A stretch of 64,000 nt of DNA, from positions 404,847 to 468,846 of the forward strand of contig NZ_MUNU01000015.1 of assembly GCF_002001085.1 (NCBI RefSeq), written 5' to 3'. The first letter of the stretch is position 1. Every line of letters begins with the position of its first letter. The notes beneath the pieces are model-generated. The model saw nothing but the letters and a program-made list of their open reading frames with translations, was not told where the DNA came from and did no database searches. The position numbers and the translations under genes were made by a program. Positions 35,205 through 44,985 of the stretch are shown one piece after another. Source of the DNA: Rhodanobacter sp. B05. Its GTDB lineage: Bacteria > Pseudomonadota > Gammaproteobacteria > Xanthomonadales > Rhodanobacteraceae.

Positions 35205-36470
35205 ATGAGCGTGACCGACACCCATCGCACCATCGACGCCGTCTGGCGGATCGAATCGGCCCGGCTGATCGCCGGCCTCGCGCGGATGCTGCGCGATGTC
35301 GGACTGGCCGAGGAACTGGCCCAGGATGCGCTGGTGATCGCACTGGAGCAATGGCCGCAAACCGGCGTGCCGGACAACCCCGGTGCCTGGCTGATGACCA
35401 CGGCCAAGCGCCGCGCGATCGACCGGCTGCGCCGCAACAAGCTGCTCGAACGCAAGCATGTGCAGCTGATGCATGAACTCGAGCATGAGCGTGAATCCGC
35501 CGAATCCGCTGCGGAGATGGCCTTGGACGATCCGTTTGGCGACGACCTGCTGCGGCTGATCTTCACTGCCTGCCATCCCCTGCTGTCGATGGAGGCGCGG
35601 GTGGCGCTGACCCTGCGCCTGCTCGGCGGCCTGACCACGGACGAGATCGCGCGGGCCTTCCTGGTGCCCGAACCGACCATCGCCCAGCGCATCGTGCGCG
35701 CCAAGCGCAGCCTGGCCAAGTCCGCGGTGGCCTATGAGGTGCCGCGCGGCGACGAACTGGTCGAGCGTCTGTCCGCGGTGCTCGGGGTGATCTACCTGAT
35801 CTTCAACGAGGGCTACGCCGCCACGGCCGGCGACGACTGGATGCGCCCGAGCCTGTGCGAGGATGCGCTGCGCCTGGGTCGGGTCCTGGTCGGCCTGATG
35901 CCGCGCGAGCCCGAGGTGCATGGCCTGGTGGCGCTGATGGAAATCCAGGCCTCGCGCGCCCGGGCACGCACGGACGCTCGCGGCAATCCGGTGCTGTTGC
36001 TCGATCAGGATCGGACGGTGTGGGATCGCCTGCTGATCGGACGCGGACTGGCCGCCCTCGAACAGGCGCGCAGGCTGGGTGGCGAACTCGGTTCGTATGC
36101 CTTGCAGGCGGCGGTCGCGGCCTGCCACGCGCGTGCGCCGACCGCAGCGGACACGGACTGGGCGCGCATCGCCGCGTTGTATGCGGTGCTGGCGCGGGTG
36201 ATGCCGTCGCCGATCGTGGAGCTCAATCGTGCGGTGGCGGTCAGCATGGCGAACGGTGCGGCGGAAGGACTGGTACTGGTCGATGCGCTGGCCGACGAAC
36301 CGAGCCTGCAGCGTTACCACCTGCTTCCGGCGGTGCGCGGCGACCTGCTGGCCAGGCTGGGTCGCGCGACAGAGGCGCGCGAGGAGTTCGAAAGGGCGGC
36401 CGCGCTGACGCAGAACCGGCGCGAGCGTAAACTGATGCGTGAGCGTGCGCGCGCCTGTGACCGCACCTGA
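35205..36470 (+). CDS. ECF42-like RNA polymerase sigma factor with TPR-like C-terminal extension
   Basis: This 421-aa protein combines a sigma-70 region 2 (ARMLRDVGLAEELAQDALVI, then PGAWLMTTAKRRAIDRLRR) and a region 4 helix-turn-helix (LGGLTTDEIARAFLVPEPTI, then AQRIVRAKRSL) with about 220 C-terminal residues of helical repeats, from about residue 200. That long extension, the LIFNEGYAA block and the adjacent DGPF gene define the ECF42 group. No anti-sigma factor is encoded nearby, and in this group the C-terminal extension is thought to control activity. It starts 115 bases after the DGPF stop and is probably in the same unit. Between 36471 and 36760 I see no gene. Confidence 0.88.
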   Translation: MSVTDTHRTIDAVWRIESARLIAGLARMLRDVGLAEELAQDALVIALEQWPQTGVPDNPGAWLMTTAKRRAIDRLRRNKLLERKHVQLMHELEHERESAESAAEMALDDPFGDDLLRLIFTACHPLLSMEARVALTLRLLGGLTTDEIARAFLVPEPTIAQRIVRAKRSLAKSAVAYEVPRGDELVERLSAVLGVIYLIFNEGYAATAGDDWMRPSLCEDALRLGRVLVGLMPREPEVHGLVALMEIQASRARARTDARGNPVLLLDQDRTVWDRLLIGRGLAALEQARRLGGELGSYALQAAVAACHARAPTAADTDWARIAALYAVLARVMPSPIVELNRAVAVSMANGAAEGLVLVDALADEPSLQRYHLLPAVRGDLLARLGRATEAREEFERAAALTQNRRERKLMRERARACDRT

Positions 36471-36760
36471 GCGCGCTCCGGGTGGTTGGCCCCGACCTAC
36501 CCAAGTTTGACCGAAAAGGCCTCGATTCCGTCGGCCGGCGCTTGACCGCGTGGGGCGGCGGGGCGCCAGAAGGCCGCGCTGCAAGGGTTTGCGGTGGCCA
36601 TGGCCAATTGGCCTGATGCTTGCTAGGAAGGTCTTCCGAGACCTGCCGTGGGCGGGTCCGGAACCTTGCCTGACCCCAGCAATCCGGACGTGATCCGTCC
36701 GCCAGCTGCCGGGCGGATTTTCAGGTTGCCGGGTTTGGGTGTTATGAGCAAGGATTTGAC

Positions 36761-39700
36761 ATGGGGATGGAGGGGCATGACCGGCGGCATGGCGAACTTC
36801 GCGAACGCTTCTACCAGAGCGTGGCGGAGACGCTGACCCTGCTGCACCCGTCCGCCGGCTACGACCGGAAGCAGGCCTTGCTTGAAGTTGCTTCGACCCT
36901 GGTCAGCACCATGGATCTTCCGCTGGTGTGGATCGGGCGACGCGAGCTTGGCCAGTCCATGCTCGATATCGTTGCGGCCGGCCCCGCGGCGGCCTACGGA
37001 TTGTCGCTGCGGATCAGCGACGATCCGCGTGAACCGGGTGGGCGCGGCCCGGTGAGCCTGGCCTTGCGCGAGGGCCGCCCGCGGCTGGCCTCGGTTGACG
37101 ACCCCGAATATGCGTCCCTGCGCCAGGCGGCCCGGAGTCACGGGCTCGATTCGATCATCGTGGCGGCGTCCGGGACCGCCGACGGCGGGCAACTGGCGCT
37201 GGCGGCCTATTCGCACGAAGGCGGTCCGGCGCTCACCGACGAGTTGCTCGACTGGGCCCAGCGGCTGGCCGACGAAATGGCCCGGTTCTGGGACGACCAG
37301 GCGCAGCTTGAACGCAACCTGCGCCTGAGCCATTACCGGGATGCCCACCGTACGATCCAGCGTGCGCTGCTCGATCATCCCGAACCCGCCACCATCTATC
37401 TGACCCTGGCCACGATCCTGGTGGACGTCGCGGCGGCGGCGGCCGTGGTGGTCTACGTTCCCACCGGCGAAACCTTGCGGCGGGCGGTGGTAGTGGGTTC
37501 GATTGCCGATGCCATCGAAGGCATGCCCGAACCACCGACGCACGCCGACGGCCCTTCGATCCTCACCCCCACGCTGGCTTACATGGAAGGCGCACCGATC
37601 GTGCGTTTGCGACCCTCGATGCATCCCGATGTGTCACCGGCCTGGCGCAGCGCACCGCTGGCGGAGATGGCCGCGATCGGATGCTGGCCGATCTTTTCGG
37701 CGTCGACGGGTGAACCGGAAGTCGAGCGCCGGGCCGCGGCGGTGCTGCTGCTGGCCACCGCGGAGATCGATGCGTTCGATGCCGACATGCGCCGTCTGCT
37801 CGACGAGATCGCCGACACCGTCGGCCTGGCGCTGCGTCAGCACGGCAATCGCCAGGCCTTGTTCCAGGAACAGGAGCGCCAGACCTATCTGGCCTTGCAC
37901 GATGCGCTGACGGATCTCCCCAACCGCCGTGCGCTGGATTATCACCTTGAGCGTGCGCTGGCCCGGGCCGCGCGGCATCAGCGCATGGTCGCCGTGGGCA
38001 TGCTCGATCTGGACGACCTCAAGCCGATCAACGATCAGCATGGGCACGCGGCCGGCGATCGCGTGCTGATCGAAGTGGCGCGACGCCTGCATGCTTCGCT
38101 GCGCTCCGAGGATTCGGTGGCGCGCCTGGGCGGCGACGAATTCGTGCTGGTGTTCGAGGATCTGGCCAGCGAGGACGATCTCGCCGTGCTGCTGGACAGG
38201 TTGCGGCAATCGTTGCAGCAGCCGATCGTGCTCGGCGAGTCCAGCATCGACATCACGGTCAGCCTCGGTGTGGCGTTGTATCCGACGCATGCCCAGGCCA
38301 GCGGCGAGCAACTGCTGCGACTTGCCGATCAGGCGATGTACCAGGTCAAGGCACACAAGCAACAGCGTTCCCGCTGGTGGGGACTGGCGCAGAACGGGGG
38401 CGACGCGGGGGTCGTGCCTGAGGAGGATGCCGCCGTGGCCACGCCGCACGGCGAACACGCCGCGGCGCTGCTGCGACCGTGCGTCGAGGCGTGGCAGGCG
38501 CAATTGCCCGCCGTGGTGGAGCGCTTTTACGGCGCGCTGCGACTGCACCCCGGTATCGCCGGGCTGCTCGCCCACTTTCCGCCGTACGCGCTGGATACCT
38601 TCAGGGCGCGCCTGTCGCATCAGTTGCACACCTTGCTCTACCCCGATCTCGATCTGGAGGCCCAGCGCGCCGCTGCGGTCAAGTCCGGCGTCTGCGTATC
38701 GGCTTGCGGGCTGGAGCCGGCGTGGTTGCCGGAGGCGATCGAGCTGCTGCGCGAGGTCCTCGCCAGCACCCTGGGCCAGGGCGCGCGGGCGAATCGACAG
38801 GCGCTGGCGATCGTGCTGCAGCGACTGGGCATGGAACTGCAATGGCAACTGGAGAGCATGCGCGACCTGCAACGTCGCCGCGGCGCGATCCTCGCCAGGA
38901 TCCAGGCCATGGCCTGGTCGGCGGACCACTATCTGCAATTGCTTGAAGGCGTGGTGACGGCGCTGGCTGCGCATGAGGAAGTCATCGTCTGTGCCGCCGG
39001 CCGCCCGGACCCCTCGGGCGAAATGATCCAGGAACTGGTGGCCGGTGCGGTTCCCGCCGAATACCTGCGCATCACCAATCGTGGCGCGGCACCGCCGGTC
39101 CAGCTCGACCGGGCCGCGCCACAGGACGACGAGCCGATTCTTCGCGCCTGGCATTCGGCGGGCATCGAGCGATGCGCCCACTACGGCAGCGACCCGACGA
39201 TGGCCCCGTGGCGTGATGCCGCCATGCGTCATGGCGTCGTTTCGCATGTCGCGATCGCGCTGTGCCTGCCGCCGCGCACGCCGGTGGCGATACTCGCCCT
39301 GTACAGCCCGTTTGCAGGCGGATTCCAGAGCGAGGACCAGCGCTCGTTCGTCGACCAGATCAAGGCGGTGCTGGAGCTTGCCCTGATACGCCTGGCGCCG
39401 CGGCGCCAGCTCGCCGCACTGCTGCCGGCGTTCGTGCGCGAGCGTTGGCGCGCCGTTCTCGCCGACGGCGCGCTGCGGATGCACTATCAGCCGATGGTCA
39501 GGCTGGCCGACCGCGAGGTTGCCGGGTTCGAGGCACTGGCGCGATTGCGCGATGACCTGGGCAGCCTGCAGCTACCCGGCAACTTCCTGCCGGCGCTCGG
39601 CGCCAGCGGCCTGATGCGATTGTTTCGCGATGGCATCATCCAGGCGGTGGCGTGCCGGCAGTCGCTGTCGCGGACCGGTCTGGCGCTGGGCATGTCGGTC

Positions 39701-40522
39701 AACGTGCCGGTGGCCGCGCTGCGCGACGCCCGTTATGCGCGGACGGTGGAGACCATTTTGCAGGCCAGCGGCTGTCCGGTCGGATCGCTGCGCTTTGAAG
39801 CGCTCGACTCGACCGGAGGAGTCGGCTGCTGGGGTTTGCTGGCGGAAACCGGCGTGCAGTCGCTCAAGTCGTTGGATATCCATTCGTTCGAGGACGACGT
39901 GGCGCTCGGTCGCAGTCTGGTGGCCCGCCTGTGCCAGTCGCCGTTCGATCGCATCAAGATCGACCAGGCGATCATCGCCCAGGTCAGGCACGACCCGTTG
40001 GGTGTCCTGCGCCTGATCCGCCAGCTTGTCCGCGCCAGCCATGCGCTGGGCCTGGAGGTCGTCGTCGAAGGCCTGGAATCGCCGGGCATGATCGAGGCGG
40101 CGTCAATCCTGGGTGCGGATTTCGGCCAGGGTTTTGCGCTGGCCCACCCGATGCCGCCGGAGGCGCTGCCGGATTGGCTGGCCGGCTTCAAGTCGGTCGT
40201 ACGCAGCACGTTCCCGCTCAGCGCGCTTGGCGCCCTGGCGGGCGCGCTGCGTTGGGAGGAACGCTTCGTCGAACTGTTCGACGAACCCCATTCCCGCGAG
40301 CGCCATGTAAAAGCCGGTGGCAGCGCGGCGGAGTACCTGCGCGGCGTGGACGATGTCTCCACGGCCCTGCGTACCAGTCACGACGCGATGCTGAAGGCAG
40401 CGGCGAACGGACCGTTCGATCCGGACTATGGCCTGCGGCGTGACCGGTTCCTCTCCCTGCTGGTCGAGCGCGCGCTTTCGGAGGAGCATCGCCACGGGCA
40501 TCAGGGAACCGATATCGCCTGA
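36761..40522 (+). CDS. GAF-GAF-GGDEF-globin-like-GAF-EAL c-di-GMP protein, paralogue 1
   Basis: This 1,253-aa soluble protein may make and/or degrade c-di-GMP. Two GAF-like regions (about 35-190 and 205-365) precede a GGDEF domain (about 376-545). That domain has an intact GGDEF at 457-461 and an RxxD inhibitory site (RSED) five residues before it. A globin-sensor-like helical domain (about 563-705), a third GAF (about 715-870) and an EAL domain (from about 908, GFEALARL) follow. In the EAL domain the loop DDFGTGYS is replaced by DDVALGRS, and the usual second Glu block reads FEALDST, so phosphodiesterase activity may be reduced. The position matching the globin proximal His is Val646. AAGGA precedes the ATG. 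Its tail (about 1165-1253) is unassigned. Confidence 0.85.
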   Translation: MGMEGHDRRHGELRERFYQSVAETLTLLHPSAGYDRKQALLEVASTLVSTMDLPLVWIGRRELGQSMLDIVAAGPAAAYGLSLRISDDPREPGGRGPVSLALREGRPRLASVDDPEYASLRQAARSHGLDSIIVAASGTADGGQLALAAYSHEGGPALTDELLDWAQRLADEMARFWDDQAQLERNLRLSHYRDAHRTIQRALLDHPEPATIYLTLATILVDVAAAAAVVVYVPTGETLRRAVVVGSIADAIEGMPEPPTHADGPSILTPTLAYMEGAPIVRLRPSMHPDVSPAWRSAPLAEMAAIGCWPIFSASTGEPEVERRAAAVLLLATAEIDAFDADMRRLLDEIADTVGLALRQHGNRQALFQEQERQTYLALHDALTDLPNRRALDYHLERALARAARHQRMVAVGMLDLDDLKPINDQHGHAAGDRVLIEVARRLHASLRSEDSVARLGGDEFVLVFEDLASEDDLAVLLDRLRQSLQQPIVLGESSIDITVSLGVALYPTHAQASGEQLLRLADQAMYQVKAHKQQRSRWWGLAQNGGDAGVVPEEDAAVATPHGEHAAALLRPCVEAWQAQLPAVVERFYGALRLHPGIAGLLAHFPPYALDTFRARLSHQLHTLLYPDLDLEAQRAAAVKSGVCVSACGLEPAWLPEAIELLREVLASTLGQGARANRQALAIVLQRLGMELQWQLESMRDLQRRRGAILARIQAMAWSADHYLQLLEGVVTALAAHEEVIVCAAGRPDPSGEMIQELVAGAVPAEYLRITNRGAAPPVQLDRAAPQDDEPILRAWHSAGIERCAHYGSDPTMAPWRDAAMRHGVVSHVAIALCLPPRTPVAILALYSPFAGGFQSEDQRSFVDQIKAVLELALIRLAPRRQLAALLPAFVRERWRAVLADGALRMHYQPMVRLADREVAGFEALARLRDDLGSLQLPGNFLPALGASGLMRLFRDGIIQAVACRQSLSRTGLALGMSVNVPVAALRDARYARTVETILQASGCPVGSLRFEALDSTGGVGCWGLLAETGVQSLKSLDIHSFEDDVALGRSLVARLCQSPFDRIKIDQAIIAQVRHDPLGVLRLIRQLVRASHALGLEVVVEGLESPGMIEAASILGADFGQGFALAHPMPPEALPDWLAGFKSVVRSTFPLSALGALAGALRWEERFVELFDEPHSRERHVKAGGSAAEYLRGVDDVSTALRTSHDAMLKAAANGPFDPDYGLRRDRFLSLLVERALSEEHRHGHQGTDIA

Positions 40523-40747
40523 AACACGTATCGGTGGGGGATCGAGCCTTCGAGGCCGCCGGTGACGATGGACCGCACCGGATTCCGCCGAGCTTTTGCT
40601 TGATCACGGAGCGGATTCGGGGGAGGCTGGTCGTCCGGCCAGCGGCGGCGATCGACGCGGACAGGCAACGGGATCGGGGCGACCAGCAGGGCGGCTGCGG
40701 GGATGCCGGAAAACTCCACGGTTTGCGAGGGGCGGCTGGGGAAGGCG

Positions 40748-43700
40748 ATGTCGAATCGACAGCAGATGCCGGGTGAGCTGCGCGAACGTTTCTATCGAAG
40801 CGTGGCGGAAACCTTGAGCTTGCTGCGGACGGCACCTGGTGACGACCGTCGGCAGACCCTGCTTGAGGTAAGCCGCATTCTCGCGAGCACGATGGATCTG
40901 CCGCTGGTATGGATCGGGCGGCGTGCGCCTGGCCTTGCCGGGGTGGATGTGCTGGCCGCGGCAGGTTCTGCCGAAGCCTACGCATCGACGTTGCGATTGA
41001 GTAACGACGAACGCGAGCCGGGCGGCCGCGGGCCGGTGGGTATCGTGCTGCGCGAGGGGCGTGCCCGGGCGATGCCGGTGGCTGCCCCGGAATTCGCGTC
41101 CTGGCGGGAAGCCGCGGGCCGCCATGGCTTCGGCGCCTGCATCGTGGCGGCATCGCGGACGCGCGATAACGGCCAGCTGGTGCTGGCGACCTATTCCCGC
41201 GACGGCGGCCCGGCGCTGGGCGAGGAGTTGCTCGACTGGGCGCAGCGTCTGGTCGACGAATTGAGCCGGTTCTGGGATCACCAGATCCTGCTCGGGCGCA
41301 GTCTCCGGATGAGTCGATACCGCAAGGCCCAGCGCACGATCCAGCGGGCCCTGCTCGAGCAGCCCGATCCGGAGGCGGTATTCCAGACCCTGGCGCGGGC
41401 GTTGGTCGATATCGCGGGTGCCGCCGCGGTCGACGTGTTCGCGGCGGATGGCGCGGACGGCATGCTGCGCCGGGTCGCCCTGATCGGCCCGATCGCCGAC
41501 GTGATGCTCGGCTTGCCATCGCCTCCGCGGTACCACGAAGGGCCGGTGATTCCGGCGCCGACGGAAGCCTTCATGCAGGGGGCGCCGGTGATCCGGCGTC
41601 ACCCGAGCGACACCGCTGCGCCCGGCAGCATGTGGCGCAGCGAGTCGCTGGAGCATGCCGGTGCGGTGGGTTGCTGGCCGCTGTTTGATGCACCGGCAGG
41701 TGTAGCCGAGGTGCCGCGGGTCCCGGTCGGGGTGTTCGGCGTGGTGACCGTCGAAGCGGATGCCTTCGACGACGAGATGTGTCGCTTGCTGGACGAGATC
41801 GCCGATGCCGCCGGCCTAGCTTTGCGACAGCACGTGCAGCGCCATGCCTTGTTGCAGGAACAGGAGCGGCAGACCTGGCTGGCCTCGCACGACGACCTCA
41901 CCGACCTTCCCAATCGTCGCGCGCTGGATCGTCATCTGGACAAGGTGCTGGCGCATGCGCGGCGTCGCGGGCAACGGTTTGCCGTGGGCCTGCTCGACCT
42001 GGACGACCTGAAACCGATCAACGACAGCCATGGCCACGCGGTGGGCGATCGCATCCTGGTCGAGGTGGCGGATCGCTTGCGGCAGATGCTGCGTGAAGGC
42101 GACTACGTCGCACGGCTGGGCGGCGACGAATTCGTGCTGGTGATAATGGATCTCGAACGCGAGTCGGATCTCGACGATTTGCTGGAGCGGATCGGCGCTT
42201 CGCTGATGCAACCGATGACGATCGACGGCATCGTGCTCTCGGTCGGCGCCAGCCTCGGCATTGCGCTGTATTCCAGCGACGCGCACGCCAGCGGCGAGCA
42301 ATTGTTGCGTCGGGCCGATCAGGCCATGTACCAGGTGAAGTCGCGCAAGCTGGGCCGTGCGCGCTGGTGGGCGGTGGCGCGATCCGATGGCGAGGTCGAG
42401 GCAACGGCCGACTTCGACGCCGGCGTGGCGCCCTATGGCGAGGCGGCTGCGCTCTTGCTGGACGCATGTCGTCAGGCGTGGGTGCCGAAGCTGCCGGCGA
42501 TCGTGCAGAGCTATTGCGCCGCCCTGCTCGGGCACGAGGGTATCGGCAGCCTGCTGGGTGTGTTGCCGTCGGTGGAGTTCGGTGCGTTGAAGGGTCACAT
42601 GCTGCGGCACCTGCAGCATCTGCTGAGGGCGGATCTCGATCTGGCGAGTCATCGCGAAAGGGCAATCCGGAACGGCCTGTTCCACGCCGCCTGCGGGCTC
42701 GAAGAGGTGTGGCTGCTGGAGGCAGTCGAGCAGTTGCGCGACAATCTGGCCGCGATGCTGGTCGGGCTGGGTCACGGTGATCGCCGCGCGCTGGCGGTGG
42801 TGCTGCAACGGCTGAGCGCGGAACGGCAATGGCAACTGGAAAGCATGCGCCAACTCCAGCGTCTTCGGGTGGCGCTGCTGGCCCGGCTCAACGCGTTGGC
42901 GTGGTCGGCCGAAGGCTATCTGGAGCTGATTCAAGGTGCGGTCGATATCCTGGTGTCGCATCAGGAGATCAGTGCCTGCGCCGTGGGGCGCCCCGACGCA
43001 TCGGGCGAGCTGGCCTACGAGGCCGTGGCCGGGGTGGCCTTTGCCGAATACCTGCGCGCGCTGGGCGCCGGCAAAGCCTCGCCGATCCGGGTCGATGCGG
43101 GCTACCCGGAGGGCGAGGGGCCGAGTGGACGCGCGTGGCGCACGGCGACGATTCAGCGCTGTGCGCACTATGGCAGCGACCCCACGATGACGCATTGGCG
43201 CGATATCGCGTTGCGCCTGGGTGTGGTCTCCAACATCGCCATTCCGTTGTGCCCGTCACTGTCCAAACCGGCCGTCGTGCTGACGCTTTACAGCCCGTAT
43301 GCAGGCGGGTTTCACAGCGAGGATCAGCAGGCGTTCGTGGAACAGATCAAGACCGTGCTCGACCTGGCCCTGGCGCGATTGGCGCCGCCGCGACAGGGCG
43401 CCGAACTGCTGCCGTTCTTCGTGCGCGAACGCTGGCGCGCGATGATCGCCACCGCGGCGTTGCAGATGCACTACCAGCCGCTGATCCGGCTCGCCGATGG
43501 CCGGATCACCGAGCTGGAGGCCTTGGCGCGCCTGCGTGACGAAAACGGGGAGTTGCTGGCGCCGGCCCGGTTCCTGCCGGCGTTGAGCGCCGATGATCTG
43601 ATCGTGTTGTTCCGCCAGGGCCTGACGCTGGCCGCCGCCTGCCGCGAATCGCTGCGACAGGCGGGGCACACGCTGGACATGTCGGTGAATGCGCCGGCGG

Positions 43701-44479
43701 CGGCGCTGGAGGATCCGCGCTACGCGGAGGTTGCCGCGGCGGTGATCGCGAACAGCGGTTGTCCGCCGCAGGCCCTGCTGTTCGAGATACTGGAATCGCC
43801 GATCGGCACCGAGCACGCTGCCCTGCTGGAAGAGCCCGGCATGCAGTCACTCAAGGCGCTTGGCGTGCGACTGGTCGAGGACGACCTGGGTGCCGGTTAC
43901 AGTTCGCTGATCCGTCTGCGCCAATGGCCGTTCGACCGCATAAAGATCGACCACGAGATCGTCACCCAGGTACGGCAGGATCCGCTGGGCACCTTGCGCT
44001 TCATCCGTCAGCTGATCCGGATCGGGCACGATCTGCGACTCGAGGTGGTGGTCGAGGGGCTGGAGTCGCCCGGCCTGATCGAGGCGGCCACGATCCTGGG
44101 CGCCGACTTCGGCCAGGGCTACGCGCTGGCGCGCCCGATGCCGGTCGAGGCATTGCCCGACTGGCTGGCGAACCATCAATATCATGGCTCACGAGCCGTG
44201 CCGAAGACCGCGTTGGGCGCCCTTGCCGGCGAGTTGCGCTGGGAAGAGCAATTCATTGCCTTGCCGGCGGATTCGGTGTTCTGGGCCAGGCATGCGCAGC
44301 CGAATTGCGGCCCGGGCGAATACCTGCATCGCGAAGAACGCGCCCCCGCATGCGCTGCCATGCACGAGACGATGCACGCTGCAGCCATGGCCGGTCCGTC
44401 CGATCCGCTCTATCGCCAGGAACGCCATGCGTTTCTGGCGCTGCTGACCGAGCACGTGCTGGGCGAGGAGCGGGCCTGA
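40748..44479 (+). CDS. GAF-GAF-GGDEF-globin-like-GAF-EAL c-di-GMP protein, paralogue 2
   Basis: This 1,243-aa tandem paralogue aligns with its neighbour from end to end. The GGDEF motif and the RxxD inhibitory site (REGD) are intact. The EAL domain keeps LEALARL, FEILES and EDDLGAGYSS, so it looks catalytically complete, unlike paralogue 1. In the globin-like domain His646 (NGLFHAACGLEEVW) occupies the place of the haem proximal His. I choose the ATG at 40748, which has GGGGAAGG just upstream and gives residue numbers identical to paralogue 1; the frame extends back to 40703. It lies 225 bases after paralogue 1. No TM segment is present, so sensing should be cytoplasmic. Confidence 0.87.
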   Translation: MSNRQQMPGELRERFYRSVAETLSLLRTAPGDDRRQTLLEVSRILASTMDLPLVWIGRRAPGLAGVDVLAAAGSAEAYASTLRLSNDEREPGGRGPVGIVLREGRARAMPVAAPEFASWREAAGRHGFGACIVAASRTRDNGQLVLATYSRDGGPALGEELLDWAQRLVDELSRFWDHQILLGRSLRMSRYRKAQRTIQRALLEQPDPEAVFQTLARALVDIAGAAAVDVFAADGADGMLRRVALIGPIADVMLGLPSPPRYHEGPVIPAPTEAFMQGAPVIRRHPSDTAAPGSMWRSESLEHAGAVGCWPLFDAPAGVAEVPRVPVGVFGVVTVEADAFDDEMCRLLDEIADAAGLALRQHVQRHALLQEQERQTWLASHDDLTDLPNRRALDRHLDKVLAHARRRGQRFAVGLLDLDDLKPINDSHGHAVGDRILVEVADRLRQMLREGDYVARLGGDEFVLVIMDLERESDLDDLLERIGASLMQPMTIDGIVLSVGASLGIALYSSDAHASGEQLLRRADQAMYQVKSRKLGRARWWAVARSDGEVEATADFDAGVAPYGEAAALLLDACRQAWVPKLPAIVQSYCAALLGHEGIGSLLGVLPSVEFGALKGHMLRHLQHLLRADLDLASHRERAIRNGLFHAACGLEEVWLLEAVEQLRDNLAAMLVGLGHGDRRALAVVLQRLSAERQWQLESMRQLQRLRVALLARLNALAWSAEGYLELIQGAVDILVSHQEISACAVGRPDASGELAYEAVAGVAFAEYLRALGAGKASPIRVDAGYPEGEGPSGRAWRTATIQRCAHYGSDPTMTHWRDIALRLGVVSNIAIPLCPSLSKPAVVLTLYSPYAGGFHSEDQQAFVEQIKTVLDLALARLAPPRQGAELLPFFVRERWRAMIATAALQMHYQPLIRLADGRITELEALARLRDENGELLAPARFLPALSADDLIVLFRQGLTLAAACRESLRQAGHTLDMSVNAPAAALEDPRYAEVAAAVIANSGCPPQALLFEILESPIGTEHAALLEEPGMQSLKALGVRLVEDDLGAGYSSLIRLRQWPFDRIKIDHEIVTQVRQDPLGTLRFIRQLIRIGHDLRLEVVVEGLESPGLIEAATILGADFGQGYALARPMPVEALPDWLANHQYHGSRAVPKTALGALAGELRWEEQFIALPADSVFWARHAQPNCGPGEYLHREERAPACAAMHETMHAAAMAGPSDPLYRQERHAFLALLTEHVLGEERA

Positions 44480-44517
44480 TCGTTCGCGAGAATGATGCCC
44501 TTTGTCGTTGAATCCAG

Positions 44518-44770
44518 TGGTGGGCGGTACAAGGATCGAACTCGTGACACCTGCCGTGTGAAGTGCCCGTTGCTACACGCACGCTGCGCTTTTCATGGCG
44601 TCCGAACGACGAAACCGGCCGCGGGGGCCGGTTTCAGTATCGATTGGTGGGCGGTACAAGGATCGTTGTGTGACAGCGGCCGTGTGAAGTGCCCGTTGCT
44701 ACACGCACGCTGCGCTTTTCATGGCATCCGAACGACGAAACCGGCCGCGGGGGCCGGTTTCAGTATCGAT
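44518..44770 (-). repeat. Two tandem 127-bp repeats with 3' halves of tRNA-Val
   Basis: TGGTGGGCGGTACAAGGATC begins at 44518, 44645 and 44771. The third copy is the start of the intact tRNA-Val (read on the minus strand). The first two keep only the 3' half up to the anticodon loop (44518-44563 and 44645-44689). Each then continues with the same non-tRNA block (TGCCCGTTGCTACACGCACG onward), which ends in a hairpin AAACCGGCC..GGCCGGTTT. They lie downstream of the tRNA and would be co-transcribed. Unit 2 has lost about four bases in the T arm. Confidence 0.85.
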
Positions 44771-44845
44771 TGGTGGGCGGTACAAGGATCGAACTTGTGA
44801 CACCTGCCGTGTGAAGGCAGTGCTCTACCGCTGAGCTAACCGCCC
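44771..44845 (-). tRNA. tRNA-Val(CAC)
   Basis: This is a 75-nt cloverleaf on the minus strand. The acceptor stem is GGGCGGT/ACCGCCC, the D arm AGCTCAGCGGTAGAGC and the anticodon stem CTGCC/GGCAG. The loop TTCACAC gives anticodon CAC (Val, GUG codons). The T arm contains GTTCGATCC, and CCA is encoded. Confidence 0.93.
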
Positions 44846-44862
44846 GCCGTGGTGAGCGGGCG

Positions 44863-44892
44863 ATTTTAGTGGGGAGATGCACGGCGGGTCAA
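44863..44892 (-). promoter_or_regulatory. Promoter of tRNA-Val
   Basis: On the minus strand TTGACC (44892-44887) and TAAAAT (44868-44863) are separated by 18 bases. The tRNA begins 18 bases after the -10. Confidence 0.65.
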
Positions 44893-44985
44893 TGCCTGCT
44901 GACCCCGGGTATCAGGGTCGGCTCGATCCGCGGGGTGCGGCACGCTTGCTAGACTTGCCGTTTACCCCAGCCCAGACATGCCACC

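Noticed and set aside
44518..44770. A CRISPR-like array downstream of tRNA-Val
   Set aside because: Units are 127 bp with only two to three copies, no variable spacers and no cas genes; they are tRNA fragments.
44492..44800. A 102-codon frame with internal protein repeats over the tRNA-Val region
   Set aside because: The protein repeats (VKCPLLHARCAFHG) are simply the 127-bp tRNA-derived units read in one frame; no start signal.
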